Source: an uncultured Bacteroidales bacterium (lineage in GTDB: Bacteria > Bacteroidota > Bacteroidia > Bacteroidales > Tenuifilaceae). From it: a DNA stretch of 18,322 bases. The position numbers and the translations under genes are program-made. Below, piece after piece: positions 1 through 5,686 of the stretch. The stretch covers positions 1 to 18,322 of the forward strand of contig CALGIR010000016.1 of the NCBI GenBank assembly GCA_937915475.1, written 5' to 3'. The notes under the pieces were generated by a model. That model had not been told where the DNA came from. It was given only the letters and a program-made list of their open reading frames with translations, and did no database searches. Each line of letters opens with the position of its first letter. Position 1 is the first letter of the stretch.

Positions 1-2215
1 AAACCGATAAGTTCCATTCATCCTTCCATTTACGTCCGTTTTTTGCCCCTGGTCGATAGGATAAGCCTAAATCAAGGCGATGATAATCGGGGTATCGATA
101 GGAGTTTCTCCCGGTGTAAAGCGGTATAATTGTACCAAGTATTTCGTATCGGCCAGCCGGGAAAGTTGCTGGAACCCCCGTAGCATAAACCCAATTAGCC
201 GAAAGGGATAACTTTGGGCTGAGCTCATAGTTGAAAACCACAGAAATATCGTGGGGCTTGTCGTATGGAGCAGGGTAGCGGTTTCCGTTATTTATCTCAT
301 CGATGTTGCGGAATGCTCTGGAATAGGTATAACTTACCCAACCATTGAGTTTTTTGTTACCAAACTGAGCAAGGAATTCAATACCATACGATTGGGCTGT
401 TCCAATGCGGAGCTCACCCTCCAGTTTTTCGTTAAGCATCAGATTGGCAAACTCCTTAAAGTCGACAACGTTCCTCATGTTTTTATAGTAAACCTCAACA
501 GAAGTTTCCAGCTTATTATCAAAAAAGTTTCTAAAAAAACCAAGTGCCCATTGGTCAGATAGTTGCGGTTTTACATTGGGCGAAGCAGCAAACCAGATAT
601 CTAACGGTGTTCCAGCCTCGGCGTTTGAGGCCAGCTGGATATATTGAACCGTTCTGGAATAACTCGCTTTAATTGAATGCTTTTGGCTAAGCTGATATAT
701 AGCACCTAGGCGGGGTTCAAAGTTGATGTAGGTATTATATGTTTCGCCTTTGTCATAGGTAGCAAAGCCATCTGCCTCATAATTACTATCATAATTATAT
801 ACTTTTGCCTTACCAATGTTCTGAAGAGCAGATAGCCTTAACCCATATTTTAGGGTAAGACTGCTGCCAATACTTTGCTCGTTTTGAGCATAAGCACCAT
901 GCTCAAATGAGTAGCTATTTGGCATAACTATATCGTTGAGTATAGACTCGGAACCCTCACCTTTTACGATACCAGGACTAATAACATGATATGTAGATTG
1001 GACACCAAAACGCAATGTACTGTTGGAATTGAGGAAATAGGTGAAATCGAATTTGGTGCTATAATCCTCCATGTTCGAATTCCATACAAACGAGTTTGCA
1101 TCGACGTTTCCCGTTCCCAAATAGTAGTCGTAGCTACTAAAAACCACCGATGAATTTAAGAATAGCTTTGGTCCAAAAAGATGATTCCACCTAAAGGTTA
1201 GCGTTTGATTTCCAAAACCAAACTTGGCGAATTCATTTTTAAAGATGTCGCGGCCAGAATAGCCTGAGAGGTAAAACCTATTGTTATCGTTAACCCTATG
1301 ATTAATCTTTAGGTTTAAATCGTAAAAAAACAGTCGGTTATCCCGTATGGACTCATTGGGTGCAAAAGGGAGAAATAAATCGGCATAGGTTCGCCTGCCC
1401 GATGCAACAAAAGTAGTATTCTCGCTCATTATGGGTCCCTCAATGGTTAGCCTACTCGATATTGTTCCAATTCCGCCAGTAGCAGCAAATGCTTTCGAAT
1501 TACCCTCTTTCATTCGCACATCGAGTAACGAAGCCAGTCTCCCTCCGTTTGAGGCAGGAATATCGCCCTTGTAGAGCTTAACATCCTTAATGGCATCGTT
1601 GTTAAACACAGAGAAAAAGCCCATCAAATGCGAAGCATTATAAACCGTTGCCTCATCGAGTAGGATAAGGTTATGGTCCATTGCCCCTCCACGCACGCTA
1701 AAACCTGAGGTTCCTTCCGATGTGCTTTGCACACCAGGGAGGAGCAGTATCGATTTAATAATATCAACCTCACCCATAAGCGAAGGCATACGCTGGATAG
1801 TTTTTATGTCGAGCTGTACTACGCTCATTTCGGCTTTACTTACATTTGCGTTTGGACGCTGGCTTGTTATAACTACTTCTTGTATTAATGCTGTATGTTC
1901 TGAGAGCTCAACCGAAATAATTGTGTTTTTCTTCACATCCACTTTTTTCTCAAAAGGAGTATAGCCAATAAATGAGTAGGTTAATGTATAACTCCCCTGC
2001 GGCATAGTTAGCGCATAGTAACCATAAGCATTACATGCTACTCCTATACCTAATTCTTTTACATAAACCGTAGCACCAATTAGCGTTTCACCGTTTGATA
2101 CATCACTCACATATCCACTGATAGTATACTTGTTTTCTATACTACTGCCATAGAGGCTGTTAGGGCTTAAAGTTTTTACAATTAAAAGGCATAAAACCAT
2201 AAGTGTGTTTTTCAT
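1..2215 (-). CDS. TonB-dependent outer-membrane receptor (partial, 3' end outside window)
   Basis: Reading the minus strand from the ATG at 2213-2215 gives an uninterrupted frame of about 738 codons that leaves the window at base 1. The product starts with a signal peptide (MKNTLMVLCLLIV...), then a carboxypeptidase-regulatory-like beta-sandwich (about residues 28-110; ISGYVSDVSNGETLIGATVYV). A plug domain follows, with the family signature LLLPGVQSTSEGTSGFSVRG and then NLILLDEATVYNASHLMGFF. The rest is an aromatic-rich 22-strand barrel. Such receptors take up a ligand across the outer membrane using TonB energy; a TonB operon lies at 13726-15616. No SusD-like partner is seen, so a SusC role is not supported and the substrate is unknown. 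Family members usually run a little longer, so probably only the last few barrel strands are missing. The family call is firm; the substrate is not inferable. Confidence 0.93.
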   Translation of the reverse strand, partial: MKNTLMVLCLLIVKTLSPNSLYGSSIENKYTISGYVSDVSNGETLIGATVYVKELGIGVACNAYGYYALTMPQGSYTLTYSFIGYTPFEKKVDVKKNTIISVELSEHTALIQEVVITSQRPNANVSKAEMSVVQLDIKTIQRMPSLMGEVDIIKSILLLPGVQSTSEGTSGFSVRGGAMDHNLILLDEATVYNASHLMGFFSVFNNDAIKDVKLYKGDIPASNGGRLASLLDVRMKEGNSKAFAATGGIGTISSRLTIEGPIMSENTTFVASGRRTYADLFLPFAPNESIRDNRLFFYDLNLKINHRVNDNNRFYLSGYSGRDIFKNEFAKFGFGNQTLTFRWNHLFGPKLFLNSSVVFSSYDYYLGTGNVDANSFVWNSNMEDYSTKFDFTYFLNSNSTLRFGVQSTYHVISPGIVKGEGSESILNDIVMPNSYSFEHGAYAQNEQSIGSSLTLKYGLRLSALQNIGKAKVYNYDSNYEADGFATYDKGETYNTYINFEPRLGAIYQLSQKHSIKASYSRTVQYIQLASNAEAGTPLDIWFAASPNVKPQLSDQWALGFFRNFFDNKLETSVEVYYKNMRNVVDFKEFANLMLNEKLEGELRIGTAQSYGIEFLAQFGNKKLNGWVSYTYSRAFRNIDEINNGNRYPAPYDKPHDISVVFNYELSPKLSLSANWVYATGVPATFPAGRYEILGTIIPLYTGRNSYRYPDYHRLDLGLSYRPGAKNGRKWKDEWNLSV

Positions 2216-2324
2216 AAATGCTAAGCTTTTCGAATGCGATTTTTTTATATAAAAAGATGATGACTAAGTTGGGTTGGTCTTACTGCTTTCCGTTGGTTCG
2301 AGGTCCAAAACCTCCAAAATAAAC

Positions 2325-2996
2325 TCACAATGCAGCATAAGGGCTAGACAGCTGGCTAGATGAAAATAATCTTTTATTAAGACCATCTTTATTAACATAC
2401 TCCACATTGTCAACTCCAAAAACAAATCTATAACCAGCAGAAAGTCCAATTTTACACCATCTGGCTAGGTTTACCTCAATTCCAATTTCGGGCGAAATCA
2501 CTCCAACCCAATCGGAATGATGCCTATCAAAATCAGTGATATTAAAGTCTTTATCCACAAGAGAAACCTTGCCACTTCCCAGTTTAACCTTAAATGCAGG
2601 ATGCCATAAGTTTGAGTAATTATGCACATAGCCAAGCATTAAACCTCCATGGTTAAAGCAGAGCATATTATTGGTATAAAGCGGAGAACTTGGGTTATCA
2701 ATTGGGTGATAATCGTGGTGGTAAATATCATCCCATTGGTTAAATGTACTTATGCTATAGCTGTATAAGCCTACATAGTATTTGTAGTTAAACATAAAAG
2801 CGCCTGAAAGGCCGCTAGTATGGGCAGCATTGCCATCTATAAACGACAGGTTGTTGTGTATGCTCCCAAAGCCGTTTAGCTTAACCTGCGATAAATTGAT
2901 AAGGTACTTTGGTTCATCGTTTTTACTCTGTGCGTAATTATTAAATGTAAATAGCACAAGCGTAAAAAATAAGGTTACTCTTTTAAAAAACATCAT
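2325..2996 (-). CDS. Small outer-membrane beta-barrel protein with premature in-frame stop near the C terminus
   Basis: The 223-residue product has a signal peptide (residues 1-22, ending NNYAQS) and alternating hydrophobic and aromatic strands typical of a small Bacteroidota outer-membrane barrel; I cannot name a specific family. It aligns by eye with the neighbour at 3256-3878: both have a Gly-rich N-terminal strand, an LSF/LSSF-(N/D)G turn, an SGLSGAFMFN-like segment matching GGRGGVILNS, and an E-(I/L)-x-(V/I)-N strand. The frame ends with TGA at 2325-2327, but the same frame continues as VYFGGFGPRTNGKQ to a TAA at 2280-2282. That tail looks like the missing final beta-strand, since such barrels commonly end in aromatic-Gly-Phe motifs. 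The stop is therefore probably a nonsense mutation or sequence error, and the intended gene spans 2280-2996 (about 238 residues). Start choice between the two adjacent Met codons is arbitrary. Function is unknown; it could share an operon with the downstream TonB receptor. Confidence 0.75.
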   Translation of the reverse strand: MMFFKRVTLFFTLVLFTFNNYAQSKNDEPKYLINLSQVKLNGFGSIHNNLSFIDGNAAHTSGLSGAFMFNYKYYVGLYSYSISTFNQWDDIYHHDYHPIDNPSSPLYTNNMLCFNHGGLMLGYVHNYSNLWHPAFKVKLGSGKVSLVDKDFNITDFDRHHSDWVGVISPEIGIEVNLARWCKIGLSAGYRFVFGVDNVEYVNKDGLNKRLFSSSQLSSPYAAL

Positions 2997-3255
2997 AACT
3001 AATAATTTAAATTATTTTACTTTAATCTGACTGTAAAACTAGACTTGCTATTTGCTGTTAAATCAGCTGCTTGCAATTTGTATCAACTAAAATCAGAAGA
3101 TAAACCATTTAAAAGGCATGCAATAAAAAATGGTTGTTTTATTCAACTTTGGTAATAGATAATCTTTTAAATGTGTGCCATGCTACCTAAGTTTATGTGT
3201 TCGATAATGGACAGAGGTGTTCATTACCGAACACTTTATAGGCATGCGTTGGTAA
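2997..3255. other. Intergenic region with two imperfect or spaced inverted repeats
   Basis: No coding frame is convincing here. Two inverted repeats are visible. CATTTAAAAG (3106-3115) pairs with CTTTTAAATG (3164-3173) across a 48-base spacer. GTGTTCGATAATG (3197-3209) pairs with CATTACCGAACAC (3222-3234) with one mismatch and a 12-base loop. A GGCATGC motif occurs twice (3116-3122 and 3241-3247). The 3197-3234 hairpin lies just downstream of the frameshifted barrel gene but has no T-run on the minus strand, so an intrinsic terminator is only weakly supported. Confidence 0.4.
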
Positions 3256-3878
3256 TTAGAAACTACCAAACTTTAGAGTAGTGTTCACGGAGAGAGCATT
3301 AAATGAATTTGAAGGGGTATTGGGCAAACTCATTCCGTTAGTGTAACGATACGATACCCCTGCTGCAAAGCGCATAAAACTTGTAATATTAATTTCTAGT
3401 TCTACACCTGGTTCCAGGCAAAGAACGCTGTATTCGCAATAATAGACTTATCAAAATCAGCCCCGTCCATTGCACGCGTATCAGAATAGAGCAAACCCCC
3501 TGCACCTATAACAACGGGGAATGAAAGGTGGACAAGTTTATTGGGTAAAAGAATGTACTCAAGTAGCAGCCCACCATATCCTCCCTCAAGGTATGCAACC
3601 TCATTACCGTCAATATTCGTAAATTGTGGGGAGTTTACAATACCATAGCCTGCACCACCAACAGCAAAGGAACTATTAAGGATAACACCACCTCTTCCGC
3701 CAACAAGCCATGTGTTTTCACCATTAAACGATGAAAGTGCTACTCTAGGACCGCCATAGCCGCCGTAAGTCATGTCCTCTTTTTTAAATAAGGTTTGCAT
3801 CTCCTTATCGGATTGTGCTAAAGTGGTTAGTGTAGCAAGTACAAAAAGTGCAAAAAAAGATAATTGTTTAAGTTTCAT
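3256..3878 (-). pseudogene. Outer-membrane barrel protein gene disrupted by a single-base frameshift
   Basis: The open frame 3402-3878 encodes 158 residues: a signal peptide (1-21, ...TTLAQS), then a Gly-rich barrel (MTYGGYGGPRVALSSF, LVGGRGGVILNSSFAVGGAG), of a type familiar in Bacteroidota as uncharacterised outer-membrane proteins. It stops abruptly after FFAWNQV. The adjacent frame downstream reads EPGVELEINITSF, MRFAAGVSYRYTNG and finally VNTTLKFGSF followed by TAA at 3256-3258. This is clearly the missing C-terminal third with a canonical terminal strand. Adding one base to the GG pair at 3417-3418 (CC on the coding strand) restores FFALEPGVELEIN and a protein of about 207 residues. The gene is therefore frameshifted, either biologically or by sequence error. 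It is paralogous to the gene at 2325-2996. Function unknown. Confidence is high for the frameshift and moderate for a true pseudogene. Confidence 0.8.
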
Positions 3879-4227
3879 AAAAATTATTTTTAAGGGTGTT
3901 TAACGTTGGGCGACTAAATTGCAATTTACATGCCATATTTTTCTGGAGAGAATATTTTGAGGTTTAATTTTAGGGTATTAATAAATGGATTGAGTTTACA
4001 AACCAACCCTTTTCTGTAAAGCGGAGCAAAAGGACCAAACCTTTGGCAGTACTATTCTGCTTCGGTTTGCAACAATGTTGTGAGCAAATCGGCTGAAATG
4101 CTCGAAAGGTTTCGAACTAAAAACATGGTCGAGGGCTAGCCCTGTATGGAAGTTTACTCCTTATATTTCTAACGAAAAAACAGCACTCAAAACAGACGGG
4201 TAGAATGTTTATTTTTAGGCTCTACCA
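3879..4227. other. Intergenic region with a stretch open in two minus-strand frames
   Basis: No start codon or family match supports a gene. Between about 3985 and 4150 two minus-strand frames stay open at once, one containing FRAFQPICSQHCCKPK and the other KPFEHFSRFAHNIVANR. The base composition looks richer in GC than the flanks. A perfect 12-base palindrome, AGGGCTAGCCCT, sits at 4132-4143. This looks more like a dispersed repeat or gene remnant than an active gene; I could not identify it. Confidence 0.35.
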
Positions 4228-4788
4228 TTATTTTACAAAGCTGCCAGTCCATTCTCCGTCCTCATCAAAGAGATTATAACCGCTTTTAGAATCCGAGCAC
4301 AGATACTTACCCGTCCAATCCCCGTCAAGAGAAAAAAGGTTAAAATTGGTTCTTGCTCGAACAAAGTACCCTATCCATTCTCCCTGCAAATCATAATACA
4401 GATAAATATTCGAATTGGCAGAAATAAGTATTCCTATGGGGTCAGCCGATTCGTTAAATAGATATTTTTTCTCACCTGTTCCATAAAAAGGGTCAAGGGC
4501 AGATGTGTATTTTGGATTAATACTAGAGTTGTACTTTGGGTTAATGCTCGACGTATATTTTGGGTTTATGCTAGTTGTGTAATTGGGGTTAATACTGGAT
4601 GTGTATTTGGGGTTGATGCTAGTTGTATACTTCGGGTTAATGCTTGAGGTGTATTTGGGGTTTATGCCAGCTGTGTACTTTGGGTTAATGCTCGACGTAT
4701 ATTTTGGATTTTGGCTAATAGTTATGTTTTGCCCAAAGGATAGTGTAATTGAAAAGAGTAGTAGTAGTGTAAGGTTTGTTAATTTCAT
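4228..4788 (-). CDS. Secreted octapeptide-repeat protein with a four-fold beta-repeat C-terminal domain
   Basis: The 186-residue product has three parts. Residues 1-20 are a signal peptide (MKLTNLTLLLLF...SFGQ). Residues 27-98 are nine consecutive copies of an 8-residue unit with consensus NPKYTSSI, with a tenth degenerate copy (DPFYGTGE) at 99-106. Residues about 107-186 carry four related units: LFNESADPIGILI, YYDLQGEWIGYFV, LFSLDGDWTGKYL and LFDEDGEWTGSFV. The last three share (E/D)WxG. The four-fold pattern resembles what I recall as the '4-fold beta flower' domain of Bacteroidota proteins, but that match is from memory and uncertain. The protein is exported to the periplasm, outer membrane or outside. 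The gene lies 25 bases after yaaA on the same strand and may be co-transcribed. No enzymatic motif is visible. Function unknown. Confidence 0.85.
   Translation of the reverse strand: MKLTNLTLLLLFSITLSFGQNITISQNPKYTSSINPKYTAGINPKYTSSINPKYTTSINPKYTSSINPNYTTSINPKYTSSINPKYNSSINPKYTSALDPFYGTGEKKYLFNESADPIGILISANSNIYLYYDLQGEWIGYFVRARTNFNLFSLDGDWTGKYLCSDSKSGYNLFDEDGEWTGSFVK
4495..4710 (-). repeat. Nine in-frame tandem 24-bp repeats (NPKYTSSI units)
   Basis: The DNA encoding residues 27-98 of the secreted protein is nine copies of a 24-base unit. Variation between units is mostly synonymous or T/S/A/G/N exchange at positions 5-7, while Asn-Pro and Tyr are nearly invariant. The exact 24-base period keeps the reading frame when copies are gained or lost. 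Confidence 0.9.
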
Positions 4789-4813
4789 ATTTAAATTTTA
4801 ATGATGTGAATTG

Positions 4814-5578
4814 CTACCTAATAAACACCATCCTATTCCCCTCCGATAGGTCCGATGAGAATATGTAACCCTCCTCGCCGAATGATTTTAGCTGCTCAAC
4901 ATTGGTAATGGCTTGCTTAATTGCAAATCTCGACATTAGCCCGCGCGCACGCTTAGCGTAAATTGCTATGGTTTTAAATTCCTCTCCCTTTTGCTCTTTA
5001 AAAATAGGGATTACCACTTTACCATTCAGTTTTTTAAGGTTTATTGCCTTGGAGTATTCGATGGAGGCAAGGTTAACCAAAACCTTCTCCTTGCTTTTTA
5101 GTAGTTCGTTGTTAAAGTATTCGGTAAGCCTATTCTGCCACAGCTTATAAAGGTTTTCGTAATCACCAATATCAATTTTTGTGCCCATTTCGAGCCTGTA
5201 GGGTTGCATTAAATCCAGTGGGCGCAATACTCCGTAAAGCCCCGAGAGAATACGAAGATGATTTTGGGCAAACTCGAAATCTTTTTTGGTAAAATCGGTT
5301 ACCGACAACCCTTCGTAAACATCGCCCTTAAAGGTAAGCAGTGCAGGGTGGCTGTTAGATTGGTTAAAGGGCTTGTGCCATTTAATAAAGCGTTCGTGAT
5401 TAAGACTTGCCAACGACTGGCTGATTTTCATTAAACCTTTTAGGTCGGTTGTGCTCAAATCTCGCATCCTTTTAACAATTACTTCCGACTGGTCTATGAA
5501 CTCTGGTTGTGAACTGTTTACTCTAAAGTTAGCGGCAATGTTTCCTAGCGTTTTCGATGGAGATAGTATTATTATCAT
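4814..5578 (-). CDS. yaaA: Peroxide stress protein YaaA (DUF328/UPF0246)
   Basis: The 254-residue protein is full length for the YaaA family. It shows the N-terminal ILSPSKTL motif (4-11), FKGDVYEGL (83-91), the signature LSGLYGVLRPLDLMQPYRLE (111-130), and a C-terminal KRARGLMSRF segment near 208-217. In E. coli, YaaA limits unincorporated intracellular iron during hydrogen peroxide stress and so reduces Fenton damage to DNA; later structural work described DNA binding by the fold. The product is cytoplasmic. The ATG at 5576-5578 places the conserved motif right at the N terminus. It is divergent from the hybrid sensor at 5687, with 108 bases between, and the octapeptide-repeat gene follows 25 bases downstream on the same strand. 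Rubrerythrin at 16938 is another peroxide-defence gene but is not linked in an operon. Confidence 0.95.
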   Translation of the reverse strand: MIIILSPSKTLGNIAANFRVNSSQPEFIDQSEVIVKRMRDLSTTDLKGLMKISQSLASLNHERFIKWHKPFNQSNSHPALLTFKGDVYEGLSVTDFTKKDFEFAQNHLRILSGLYGVLRPLDLMQPYRLEMGTKIDIGDYENLYKLWQNRLTEYFNNELLKSKEKVLVNLASIEYSKAINLKKLNGKVVIPIFKEQKGEEFKTIAIYAKRARGLMSRFAIKQAITNVEQLKSFGEEGYIFSSDLSEGNRMVFIR

Positions 5579-5660
5579 TGGAGTATAATTAAAAAGATGT
5601 ACTTTTATTATTAGATAGCAACCTGAATGTTTTGCATTTGCTTAACTGAATGCTTAAGCT

Positions 5661-5668
5661 CAAAGTTA
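5661..5668 (-). promoter_or_regulatory. Candidate Bacteroidota -7 box for yaaA
   Basis: On the minus strand this reads TAACTTTG, an exact match to the Bacteroidota -7 consensus TAnnTTTG. It lies about 80 bases upstream of the yaaA start codon. A clear TTTG -33 element is not present at the usual spacing (only a TTTC-like stretch near 5692-5695), so this is a candidate only. Confidence 0.4.
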
Positions 5669-5686
5669 ATTAATCAGTAGCACTTA

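Noticed and set aside
251..562. Plus-strand open frame of 103 codons
   Set aside because: It is the antisense shadow of the intact TonB-dependent receptor frame on the minus strand.
2325..2327. TGA read as a sense codon (recoding, altered genetic code or selenocysteine)
   Set aside because: Trp is encoded by TGG in the genes checked, no other gene has an internal TGA, and no selenocysteine context is visible. A plain nonsense change or error is simpler.
2264..2449. Minus-strand 61-codon frame overlapping the first barrel gene
   Set aside because: It lies in a different frame from the barrel protein and has no independent coding signal; the informative tail at 2280-2324 is in the barrel gene's own frame.
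1..2996. A SusC/SusD-type polysaccharide utilisation locus
   Set aside because: No SusD-like lipoprotein, glycosidase or sugar-sensing regulator is nearby, and the receptor's plug signature is of the general TonB-receptor type.
3402..3420. Programmed ribosomal frameshift in the second barrel gene
   Set aside because: There is no slippery heptamer or clear downstream structure at the junction, and a one-base deletion in a short C run explains it.
4495..4710. Regular 24-base repeats as a possible CRISPR array
   Set aside because: The units are directly adjacent without spacers, stay in frame and encode NPKYTSSI in a secreted protein; no cas genes are present.
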